Assembly (NCBI RefSeq): GCF_014207845.1
Contig: NZ_JACHLC010000006.1
Location: 84,993-148,992 of the forward strand
Length of the DNA stretch: 64,000 nucleotides
Direction: 5' to 3'
Origin: Chryseobacterium shigense
GTDB lineage: Bacteria > Bacteroidota > Bacteroidia > Flavobacteriales > Weeksellaceae
Below the pieces are notes generated by a model that was not told the DNA's origin, did not search any database, and saw only the letters and a program-made list of their open reading frames with translations. Within the stretch, counting starts at the first letter, position 1. Each line of letters opens with the position of its first letter. Shown piece by piece: positions 34,305 through 42,193 of the stretch. Made by a program: the position numbers and the translations under genes.

Positions 34305-35576
34305 GTGAATATTTTATTTAAAAAAGATACCTGGCAGGAAATTTATTATTCACTGAGGAATAATAAGCTTCGAACATTCCTTACCATGATTGGTGTAGGC
34401 TGGGGAATGTTTTTGTATGTGAGTCTTCTTGGGGCGGCAAAAGGAATGGAAAATGGTTTCGATAAATTATTTTCCGGATTTGCTACCAACTCCATTTTTC
34501 TTTGGGCGCAGAAAACCTCTATTCCATATGAAGGCTTTCCCAAAGGAAGAGAAGTACACCTGAACCTATCCGATATGGAAATGCTGAAAAGAAAAGTTAC
34601 TGCCGTAGATTATATATCACCGCAAAATGCCAGAGGAAGCTTTACCGGAACTCCCGGAGAGTCCATGTCCAGAAACGGCAAAAACGGTACCTATTCCCTT
34701 ACCGGAGATTACTCGGTAGGGAATAAAATTTCTGAAAAGAAGCTTATTTTCGGGCGTTATATTAATGATGCTGATGTTTTGGGAAATAAAAATGTAGTGG
34801 TAATTGGTGAAGAGATCTACAAGAATTTCTTTGATGCCAAGAAAAAAGAAAACCCGATAGGAAAACAGGTTAACATCAAAGGTTTGTTTTTTAATGTAAT
34901 CGGTGTTTTCAGAGTGAAAAAAGGAGGAGGTTTTGAAAACGACAGGACTGCTTTTATTCCCCTTTCAACCTACACAAAAATGTATAATGCTGGAGACCAG
35001 ATTGATATGTTCGCCATCGTAAGCAAACCTAATGCTAACGTTAATGGAGTAGAAGAAGAAGTAAAACAGGTCCTGAAAACCAAAAATAAAGTATCCCCCG
35101 AAGATACCAATGCCTTTGGAAGTTTCAACCTGGGAAAAGAATTTAAAAAACTGACAGGTTTCCTTACAGGAATGCAGCTTTTAACAATTATTGTAGGAAC
35201 GCTGACGATTCTTGCGGGAGTGATCGCCATCTCAAATATCCTGCTGATCACCGTAAAAGAAAGAACCAAAGAAATCGGAATACGCAGAGCCTTGGGGGCA
35301 AAACCTGCTGAAGTAAGAAACCAGATCCTTCTGGAAAGTGTTGTCATTACACTCTCTTCCGGAATTCTGGGGTTTATGTTCGGGATATTTGTTCTGATTA
35401 TTCTAAATATGGTAACCCAGAACCAGGACGAGTTTCCGTTCTACAATCCGACTGTAAATTACGGGAACGTATTTGGTGCTATGGCCGTAATGGTTGTCCT
35501 GGGCCTGATTATAGGAATGATTCCGGCACAACGTGCAGTAAAAATCCGCCCGATTGAAGCCCTGAGATCAGAATAA
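34305..35576 (+). CDS. ABC transporter permease (MacB/FtsX type), second
   Basis: A 423-residue paralogue of the preceding permease with the same architecture: an N-terminal helix, a MacB core domain and three C-terminal helices. The coupling motif is VKERTKEIGIRRALGAKPAEV and it ends PAQRAVKIRPIEALRSE. It begins with GTG, since no upstream ATG is available and the next methionine would remove the first helix. It lies 89 bases after the first permease. Confidence 0.9.
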   Translation: MNILFKKDTWQEIYYSLRNNKLRTFLTMIGVGWGMFLYVSLLGAAKGMENGFDKLFSGFATNSIFLWAQKTSIPYEGFPKGREVHLNLSDMEMLKRKVTAVDYISPQNARGSFTGTPGESMSRNGKNGTYSLTGDYSVGNKISEKKLIFGRYINDADVLGNKNVVVIGEEIYKNFFDAKKKENPIGKQVNIKGLFFNVIGVFRVKKGGGFENDRTAFIPLSTYTKMYNAGDQIDMFAIVSKPNANVNGVEEEVKQVLKTKNKVSPEDTNAFGSFNLGKEFKKLTGFLTGMQLLTIIVGTLTILAGVIAISNILLITVKERTKEIGIRRALGAKPAEVRNQILLESVVITLSSGILGFMFGIFVLIILNMVTQNQDEFPFYNPTVNYGNVFGAMAVMVVLGLIIGMIPAQRAVKIRPIEALRSE

Positions 35577-35694
35577 TGATGGGTAATAAGTAATTTGAAA
35601 AATAGCAACAGATTTTTTTAATGTTTAAATTCTTAAATCATTAAATATTTAAATCAGCTGATAAACCTTTAACAGTAAAAAATAAACTAGATAT

Positions 35695-36888
35695 ATGAAA
35701 AAGAAATTCACTTGGAAAAAAGCCATTTATATTGTACTCGGGCTTTTATTTGCAGTGGCATTGTTCTCCGGGATCGGGTATCTCGTGAAATCCAATTCTA
35801 AACAGAGTGAAGCTTTCCTGACCAGAAAACCAAAGTATCAGGACATGGAAGACAAGGTAATGGCAACCGGAAAAATCATTCCGAAAGAAGAGATCGAGAT
35901 CAAGCCCAATATCGCAGGAATCATAGATAAGATTCTTGTAGACGAAGGAGATAAGGTTGAGGCAGGGCAGTTGATTGCTACCGTGAGAATCATTCCTAAT
36001 ATTGCTGATGTAAACAATGCTCAGCAGGAAGTGGTGAACTCCCAGCTGCAGATCAGCAATGCCAGGATGAATGTGGATAATATGCAGAAACAATATGCCA
36101 TGCAGGAAAAACTGTACAAACAAGGCGTTATTTCCAAGCAGGAGTATTTAAACTCACAACAGCAGTTGTTTTCACAGCAGCAGTCTCTTAAAAATGCCAA
36201 TCAGCAGTTGGCTACCGCTCAAAAAAGATTACAGATTGTAAAAACCGGGGCAACTCCGGAGCTTCAGGGATTGGCAACAACGCAGATCCGTTCCAAAGCA
36301 GCCGGTACCGTTCTTGAAGTTCCTGTAAAAGTAGGAAGCCAGGTAATTGAGGCAAACTCATTCAATGCAGGTACAACCATCTGTTCCATTGCAGATCTTA
36401 ATTCTTTGATCTTCCAGGGTGAAATAGACGAAGCCCAGGCCGGAAAACTTAAGCAGGGAATGGATATGAAAATCGTCATCGGAGCCCTTCAGAACAAAAC
36501 ATTCCCAGGAAAACTGACTATGATTGCCCCTAAAGGAAAAGATAACCTAGGGACCATAAAATTCCCGGTAGAAGGTGATGTAAACAACCCTAATAATGAA
36601 TACATCAGAGCCGGATTTTCAGCCAATGGAGAAATTGTCCTGAAATCTGAAAAAAATGCTTTACTGTTGGATGAGTCATTGATCCAGTACGAAAAGAAAA
36701 ACGGAAAAGATACCCCTTTTGTAGAAGTGAAGCAGCCGGATGGTAAATTCAAAAAAGTATACGTGAAGCTTGGAGCGAGTGATGGTATCAATGTACAGAT
36801 CCTTTCAGGACTTACCAAAGATTCTGAAGTGAAAGTATGGAACCCTTCCGATAAAGACAAAGAAGAGCTTAAAGAAAAACAGAAATAG
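35695..36888 (+). CDS. HlyD/MacA-like periplasmic adaptor (membrane-fusion protein)
   Basis: A 397-residue adaptor that links the permeases to an outer-membrane channel. One membrane helix is at residues 8-28. A biotinyl-lipoyl half-motif (GIIDKILVDEGDKVEAGQLIATV) is near 73. A long alpha-helical hairpin follows (residues about 100-170, with repeated glutamines), then the second lipoyl half and beta-barrel domains. Residues 330-345 (YEKKNGKDTPFVEVKQ) are typical of MacA. It is the last gene of the exporter operon, followed by a terminator. Confidence 0.92.
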   Translation: MKKKFTWKKAIYIVLGLLFAVALFSGIGYLVKSNSKQSEAFLTRKPKYQDMEDKVMATGKIIPKEEIEIKPNIAGIIDKILVDEGDKVEAGQLIATVRIIPNIADVNNAQQEVVNSQLQISNARMNVDNMQKQYAMQEKLYKQGVISKQEYLNSQQQLFSQQQSLKNANQQLATAQKRLQIVKTGATPELQGLATTQIRSKAAGTVLEVPVKVGSQVIEANSFNAGTTICSIADLNSLIFQGEIDEAQAGKLKQGMDMKIVIGALQNKTFPGKLTMIAPKGKDNLGTIKFPVEGDVNNPNNEYIRAGFSANGEIVLKSEKNALLLDESLIQYEKKNGKDTPFVEVKQPDGKFKKVYVKLGASDGINVQILSGLTKDSEVKVWNPSDKDKEELKEKQK

Positions 36889-36916
36889 TAAACAAACACT
36901 ATATATTTAAACTGTG

Positions 36917-36948
36917 AAATCCTGGGAATTTTTTCTCGGGATTTTTTA
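36917..36948 (+). terminator. Terminator of the exporter operon
   Basis: AATCCTGGGA and TCTCGGGATT arms around a T-rich loop, then T-run. Confidence 0.65.
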
Positions 36949-37044
36949 TTTTAATTGATTAAACTGATGTAATGATTATTTTTATAAATTGTCTTAAAAA
37001 AGATAACCTAACCATACAAGCAAGATGTGTAATGTAATCAACCT

Positions 37045-37797
37045 ATGAAATCAATATCCAAAATTTTATATTTATTCTCAGTAGTATTTTTCTTGAGCTG
37101 TGGCCCGCATAAAGAACTGAAGCAGCCCAAAATAGTCTATGAAACAGAGAACCTCTCTATTATTCAGCTTTCAGACGGTATTTACCAGCATATTTCCTAT
37201 AAAGATACAGAGTCCTTCGGAAAAGTGCCCTGCAACGGGATGATCGTAAAAGACGGAAACGAGGCTGTAGTGTTGGATACCCCTACTAATGATAAAAGTT
37301 CCGGAGAATTAATTTCCTGGGTTAAAAATAATCTTCATTCAAAAATCAATGCAGTGGTAGTTACCCATTTTCATGATGATAGCCTGGGAGGACTGAAAGA
37401 ATTCGATAAAAATAATATTCCGTCTTATGCCGGTGATAAAACTATTGAACTTGCTAAAAAACAGATAGGATTTGGAGTCCCTGATCACGGGTTTAGCGAT
37501 GCGATTACATTAAACGCCGGAAAACATCAAATTTTAGTAAAGTATTTTGGAGAAGGACATACAAAAGACAATGTTGTTGCTTATGTTCCCGATGAAAAAA
37601 CCATGTTCGGAGGTTGCTTGATCAAAGAAATGGATGCTACAAAAGGATATTTGGGAGATGCCAATATTCAGGCCTGGTCCAATACTGTCGAAAAAGTAAA
37701 AGTACAGTATCCGGATGTGAAACTTGTAGTTCCCGGACATGGAGAAATAGGAGGGAAAGAACTTCTTGATTATACCATAAAGCTATTCAGGCAATAA
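37045..37797 (+). CDS. Subclass B1 metallo-beta-lactamase, lipoprotein form
   Basis: Zinc enzyme expected to hydrolyse beta-lactams, including carbapenems. All B1 zinc ligands are visible: H108, H110 and D112 in THFHDD, H172 in GEGHTKDN, C191 in GGCLIK, and H232 in VPGHGE. The lysine of the CLIKE motif is also kept. The signal peptide ends in a lipobox FLSC (C19), so the enzyme is probably membrane-anchored rather than free. Length (250 residues) is normal. By eye the ligand neighbourhoods resemble CcrA/CfiA-like enzymes at least as much as IND types. It has its own terminator and no mobile element next to it. Confidence 0.92.
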   Translation: MKSISKILYLFSVVFFLSCGPHKELKQPKIVYETENLSIIQLSDGIYQHISYKDTESFGKVPCNGMIVKDGNEAVVLDTPTNDKSSGELISWVKNNLHSKINAVVVTHFHDDSLGGLKEFDKNNIPSYAGDKTIELAKKQIGFGVPDHGFSDAITLNAGKHQILVKYFGEGHTKDNVVAYVPDEKTMFGGCLIKEMDATKGYLGDANIQAWSNTVEKVKVQYPDVKLVVPGHGEIGGKELLDYTIKLFRQ

Positions 37798-37820
37798 ACT
37801 GATCCATACGATAATAAATT

Positions 37821-37870
37821 GACAGCTGATTTTAAATTTTTAACAGGTTTAAAATCAGCTGTTTTTATTT
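37821..37870 (+). terminator. Terminator of the metallo-beta-lactamase gene
   Basis: ACAGCTGATTTTAAA pairs with TTTAAAATCAGCTGT (a 15-base stem) and is followed by a T-rich tail. Confidence 0.85.
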
Positions 37871-37942
37871 TAGAAGGATGATATTTCTCAACAAAGAAAA
37901 AAAATATTAATGCAACATTGTTTCATTAATGGAATTTTATTT

Positions 37943-37950
37943 TAACTTTG
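37943..37950 (+). promoter_or_regulatory. Promoter of the flavoprotein gene
   Basis: TAACTTTG with TTG at 37918-37920, 22 bases upstream, an ideal Bacteroidota promoter. The TTG at 37948 inside this box is not a start codon. Confidence 0.75.
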
Positions 37951-37977
37951 TCTGAGCAAATAAAATCATCATCTGCA

Positions 37978-38877
37978 ATGAAAAATTTCGATGTTATTAT
38001 TATAGGAGGAAGTTATGCAGGATTATCAGCAGGAATGTCTTTAGGAAGATCATTAAGAAATGTCCTGATCATTGACAGCGGTAAACCATGCAACAGGCAG
38101 ACTCCACATTCTCATAACTTTATCACTCATGATGGGAAAACACCAACAGAAATCTCAGACCTTGCCAGAGAACAGGTAAAAGCATATGATACAGTAAAAT
38201 TTCATGAAGATTCCGTAGTAAAACTGAAAAAAACAGATGAAGGCTTTGAAACGGAGACTTCTGCAGGAGAAAAATTCTATGCAAAAAAACTGATTCTGGC
38301 ATCAGGAGTAAAAGACATCATGCCGGATATACCCGGATTTGCAGAATCTTGGGGAATCTCAGTTTTGCACTGTCCGTATTGTCATGGATATGAAGTGAGA
38401 AATGAAGTAACAGGGATACTTTCAGATGGTGATATGGGGTATGATTTTTCAAAACTGGTATACAACTTAACGAAAGATTTTTTCTTGTTTAGCAACGGAC
38501 AATCGGTTCTTTCAAATGATCAGAAAAATAAACTGGCCAGGAATAATATCAGTTTGGTAGAAGATGAAGTTGAAAAAATAGAGCATGAAAACGGGAACAT
38601 CCGTAAGATCATTTTCAGAAGCGGAAAAGAGATTTCCCTGAAGGCATTATACGCAAAGATTCCCTTTGAACAAAATATAAACGCTTCCGGGGATCTGGGC
38701 TGTGAACTTACAGAACATGGATTTATCAAAGTAGATGTTATGCAGAAAACAAATATTCCAGGCGTTTTTGCATGCGGGGATAATGTAACCATGATGAGGT
38801 CTGTTGCCAATGCGGTTGCCCAGGGGAATTTCACCGGAGCTGTAGTGAATAAAGAGCTTGCAGAAGAAAAGTTTTAA
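37978..38877 (+). CDS. Thioredoxin-reductase-like FAD oxidoreductase
   Basis: A 299-residue flavoprotein. The FAD-binding GGSYAGLSAG is at the N-terminus, a CPYC redox pair (C132, C135) lies in the HCPYCHGYE motif, and the FAD C-terminal motif GVFACGDN is near residue 264. The place where thioredoxin reductases have the NADPH-binding GxGxxA/G reads GILSDGDMGYDFS, which is degenerate, so NADPH may not be the electron donor. The frame can be extended to a TTG at 37948, but that TTG is part of the promoter box, so the ATG at 37978 is the start. Confidence 0.87.
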   Translation: MKNFDVIIIGGSYAGLSAGMSLGRSLRNVLIIDSGKPCNRQTPHSHNFITHDGKTPTEISDLAREQVKAYDTVKFHEDSVVKLKKTDEGFETETSAGEKFYAKKLILASGVKDIMPDIPGFAESWGISVLHCPYCHGYEVRNEVTGILSDGDMGYDFSKLVYNLTKDFFLFSNGQSVLSNDQKNKLARNNISLVEDEVEKIEHENGNIRKIIFRSGKEISLKALYAKIPFEQNINASGDLGCELTEHGFIKVDVMQKTNIPGVFACGDNVTMMRSVANAVAQGNFTGAVVNKELAEEKF

Positions 38878-38899
38878 TTCTATATTATAAATTGGTGCG

Positions 38900-38930
38900 G
38901 TCCCTGCGGAAATTTCTGCGGGGATTTTTT
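38900..38930 (+). terminator. Terminator of the flavoprotein gene
   Basis: TCCCTGCGGA and TCTGCGGGGA arms form a long stem with two G-U pairs, followed by six T. Confidence 0.8.
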
Positions 38931-39108
38931 ATATGAAAATAAAAACTGATACCATAGAAAACATCATCAAAAATATTTTTGAATAGAATTAAAGTTACCC
39001 ACAATAGTTTGTAAAAGAAAACCCTTAATACAGAATAATAGGAAAGATTTGTGAAATTGAAGATCTAAAATCATACTTTATCATAAAGAAATCTTAGCGG
39101 AAATTCCG

Positions 39109-39116
39109 TACATTTG
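39109..39116 (+). promoter_or_regulatory. glyA promoter box
   Basis: TACATTTG, 30 bases before the glyA ATG. Confidence 0.55.
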
Positions 39117-39146
39117 GGGTGAAAAATTTCAAAAACTAAAAGTAAA

Positions 39147-40412
39147 ATGGACATTATTTTCGACCTGATTGAAAAAGAAAGACAAAGACAAGCCCATGGA
39201 TTAGAGCTTATTGCGTCAGAAAACTTTGTTTCTGAGAACGTAATGAAAGCAATGGGAAGTGTACTGACCAACAAATATGCCGAAGGATATCCCGGAAAAA
39301 GATATTATGGAGGCTGTGAAGTAGTAGATGAGGTTGAAACATTAGCCATCAACAGAGCAAAAGAACTTTTCGGTGTAGATTATGTGAATGTACAGCCGCA
39401 TTCAGGTTCTCAGGCTAATGCTGCCATTTATCTTGCCGTTTTGAAACCGGGAGACAAAATCATGGGAATGGACCTTTCAATGGGTGGGCACCTTACCCAC
39501 GGATCTGCGGTTAACTTTTCAGGAATCCAATATCAGGTTGTTTCTTATGGTGTTCAGAAAGAAACAGGACTTATCGACTACGATCAGATGAGAGAAGTTG
39601 CTTTAAGAGAAAAACCGAAAATGCTGATTGCAGGTTTCTCTGCTTATTCCAGAGATCTTGATTATGCTAAATTCAGAGAAGTGGCTGATGAGATTGGAGC
39701 TACACTTTGGGCAGATATTGCTCACCCGGCCGGTTTGGTTGCAAAAGGACTTTTAAACTCTCCATTCGAACATTGCCATGTAGTAACTACAACCACTCAT
39801 AAAACGTTAAGAGGTCCAAGAGGAGGAATGATCATGATGGGCAAAGACTTCGAAAATACATATGGCCACAAAACCCCGAAAGGAGAAACAAAGATGATGA
39901 GCCAGGTACTGGACGGAGCCGTTTTTCCGGGAATTCAGGGTGGTCCGCTTGAGCATGTTATTGCAGGTAAAGCAATTGCTTTCGGAGAAGCACTGGACGG
40001 TCAGTTCGAAACCTATGCCAAGCAGGTTAAAGCCAATGCACAGGCATTATCAAAAGCCATGATCGACAGAGGTTTTGATATCGTAAGCGGAGGTACAGAC
40101 AATCACTTAATGCTGGTAGACCTTAGAAATAAAAACGTAAACGGAAAAGAAACAGAAAAAGCTTTAGTGCTTGCAGATATTACATGTAATAAAAATATGG
40201 TTCCTTTCGATGATAAATCGCCATTCACTACTTCCGGTATCAGACTGGGAACTGCAGCAATCACAACAAGAGGTCTTAAGGAAAACGATATGGATACTAT
40301 TGCAGGGTTAATCTCTGAAGTGGTTGACAATATCAAGAATGAAGAGGTGATCAGCTCTGTAAAGAAGAAAGTAAATGAACTGATGGAAGGCAAAGCCCTG
40401 TTCAACTATTAA
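39147..40412 (+). CDS. glyA: Serine hydroxymethyltransferase
   Basis: Converts serine and tetrahydrofolate to glycine and methylene-tetrahydrofolate with pyridoxal phosphate. The 421-residue protein has the N-terminal [26 protein letters not shown], the phosphate-binding and folate-side [10 protein letters not shown], and the PLP lysine in [14 protein letters not shown] (near residue 217). It is complete and of normal length. It has its own promoter and terminator and precedes recX. Confidence 0.97.
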   Translation: MDIIFDLIEKERQRQAHGLELIASENFVSENVMKAMGSVLTNKYAEGYPGKRYYGGCEVVDEVETLAINRAKELFGVDYVNVQPHSGSQANAAIYLAVLKPGDKIMGMDLSMGGHLTHGSAVNFSGIQYQVVSYGVQKETGLIDYDQMREVALREKPKMLIAGFSAYSRDLDYAKFREVADEIGATLWADIAHPAGLVAKGLLNSPFEHCHVVTTTTHKTLRGPRGGMIMMGKDFENTYGHKTPKGETKMMSQVLDGAVFPGIQGGPLEHVIAGKAIAFGEALDGQFETYAKQVKANAQALSKAMIDRGFDIVSGGTDNHLMLVDLRNKNVNGKETEKALVLADITCNKNMVPFDDKSPFTTSGIRLGTAAITTRGLKENDMDTIAGLISEVVDNIKNEEVISSVKKKVNELMEGKALFNY

Positions 40413-40433
40413 TTTGAATTAAAATAGTACTAT

Positions 40434-40466
40434 AAAGAATGGGCATTTTGTCCATTCTTTTTTCAT
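40434..40466 (+). terminator. glyA terminator
   Basis: AAAGAATGG/CCATTCTTT stem with a T-run. It lies 8 bases before the recX start. Confidence 0.75.
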
Positions 40467-40473
40467 ACCTATC

Positions 40474-40938
40474 ATGGAGAAAAAATCATTCACTTTTGAT
40501 GAAATAAAACAGAAAATGGTAAATTATTGCGTTTACCAGGACCGCTGTCATGCAGAAGTTGAGCAGAAAATGAGAGAATTCCTGCTCATTGAGGAAGCAA
40601 AAGATGAAATCATCCTGTACCTTCTGAAAGAAAACTATCTTAATGAAGAACGATTCACGCGAAGCTATATCAGAGGTAAATTTTATATCAAGCACTGGGG
40701 GAAGAATAAAATCAAAATGCACCTTAAACAAAAACAGGTTTCTGAAAAATTAATCAACAGCTGTTTTAATGAAATAGATGAAGAGGATTACGGAAAAATG
40801 ATCAGGAAAATCTTTGAAGATTATTATTCCAGGCAGAAAGGAATGCAGGAATACCAGCGAAAATCAAAAACAATAAAATATTTGATGAGCAGAGGCTTTG
40901 AATATGAAAAAATAAATGATACTTTTGACGAAACATAA
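40474..40938 (+). CDS. recX: Regulatory protein RecX
   Basis: Small helical modulator of RecA filaments. The 154-residue protein shows the three-helix RecX repeats: CVYQDRCHAEVEQKMREF, LLKENYLNEERFTRSYIRGKF, then KIKMHLKQKQVS and YLMSRGFEYEKI. Length is normal. No recA lies in the window. Its stop is 8 bases before the first capsule gene, so the capsule operon may be transcribed partly from here. Confidence 0.92.
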   Translation: MEKKSFTFDEIKQKMVNYCVYQDRCHAEVEQKMREFLLIEEAKDEIILYLLKENYLNEERFTRSYIRGKFYIKHWGKNKIKMHLKQKQVSEKLINSCFNEIDEEDYGKMIRKIFEDYYSRQKGMQEYQRKSKTIKYLMSRGFEYEKINDTFDET

Positions 40939-40946
40939 GTAGATAA

Positions 40947-42074
40947 TTGAAAAAAGAAAAGATTTGGCTCTCACCTCCGCATATGGGGGGAAACGAGCTT
41001 AAATATATACATAATGCATTCGATACCAACTGGATCTCGCAATATGGCTCCAATATAGATGAATTTGAAAATAGCCTTGAAAGGTATTTAGGAAACAATT
41101 CTCATGTTACAGCCTTATCTTCCGGTACTGCAGCCATTCATCTGGCATTACGGTTATTGAATGTTGAGGAAGGAGATTTTGTAATATGCCAGTCCTTTAC
41201 TTTTGTTGCTTCCGCCAATCCTATTCTATATCTTAAAGCCATCCCTGTATTTGTAGACAGCGAAAACCAAACCTGGAACATGTGTCCAGAGGCCCTGGAA
41301 GATGCGGTAAAATATTGTATTCAGCAAGGGAAAAAACCCAAAGCCATCATTACCGTATGCTTATATGGAATGCCTTTTATGGCGGACGAAATACTCCAGA
41401 TTTCAAAAAAGTATGAAATTCCTGTGATTGAAGACAGCGCAGAAGCGCTGGGCAGTAAATATAAAGGCCAGCCCTGCGGAACATTCGGAGATCTTTCCGC
41501 CATAAGTTTCAACGGAAATAAAATCATCACGACTGCTGGAGGCGGAGTTTTGATTTCAAAGAGCCAGGAAACCAAAAAAAGAACGCTTTTCCTTGCCACA
41601 CAGGGGAAAGACAATGAAGAGTTTTATAACCATTCAGAACTGGGATATAATTACAGAATGGATAATATTGCAGCAGGAATTGGAAGAGGACAGTTGGAAA
41701 CATTGGAGGAAAAAATTATTCAACGAAGAAAAAATCATGATTTTTATCAAGAGCTGGTAGGGAATAATGAGGATATTGAATTGTTTTCTGCACCAAATAG
41801 TGATTTTTATTCTAATTACTGGCTCAATACTGTTATTGTAAAAAATAAAATTTCTAAAGAGGATTTAAGGAGTAAATTCTCACAGAATAACATAGAAACC
41901 AGATATCTATGGAAACCAATGCATCTCCAGCCATTATATAAAGACTGTAAATTTTTTGGAAATAATCTGTCTGGTACACTTTTTGACACAGGACTGTGCC
42001 TGCCATCGGGAACCAATTTAACGGACGATTGCAGAAACAGAATTTCTGACGTTTTAGAAAATGAAATTCATTAA
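40947..42074 (+). CDS. DegT/DnrJ-type sugar aminotransferase (PglE-like)
   Basis: PLP enzyme that aminates a 4-keto sugar nucleotide, probably UDP-4-keto-6-deoxy-GlcNAc, giving a 4-amino sugar as in bacillosamine or QuiNAc4N synthesis. The 375-residue protein has SSGTAAIHLALRLL near 52, EDSAEALGSKYKG near 162, and the PLP lysine in SFNGNKIITTAGGG (near 192). The start codon is TTG at 40947; the N-terminal KKEKIWLSPPHMGGNE is the family's usual beginning, and no ATG lies upstream. It is the first gene of the capsule locus. Confidence 0.85.
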   Translation: MKKEKIWLSPPHMGGNELKYIHNAFDTNWISQYGSNIDEFENSLERYLGNNSHVTALSSGTAAIHLALRLLNVEEGDFVICQSFTFVASANPILYLKAIPVFVDSENQTWNMCPEALEDAVKYCIQQGKKPKAIITVCLYGMPFMADEILQISKKYEIPVIEDSAEALGSKYKGQPCGTFGDLSAISFNGNKIITTAGGGVLISKSQETKKRTLFLATQGKDNEEFYNHSELGYNYRMDNIAAGIGRGQLETLEEKIIQRRKNHDFYQELVGNNEDIELFSAPNSDFYSNYWLNTVIVKNKISKEDLRSKFSQNNIETRYLWKPMHLQPLYKDCKFFGNNLSGTLFDTGLCLPSGTNLTDDCRNRISDVLENEIH

Positions 42075-42113
42075 ATTTGTTTTTAAAATTTAAATGGAGA
42101 TAAGATTTTATTT

Positions 42114-42121
42114 TATTTTTG
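42114..42121 (+). promoter_or_regulatory. Internal promoter box of the capsule locus
   Basis: TATTTTTG, 73 bases before the 4,6-dehydratase gene, in the 119-bp gap after the aminotransferase gene. Confidence 0.5.
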
Positions 42122-42193
42122 TATCCATTTTTAACAACGAGTATTAATAAAATTGGGGTTAAACCCACATAAATATGAACACAAATCCAGGCA

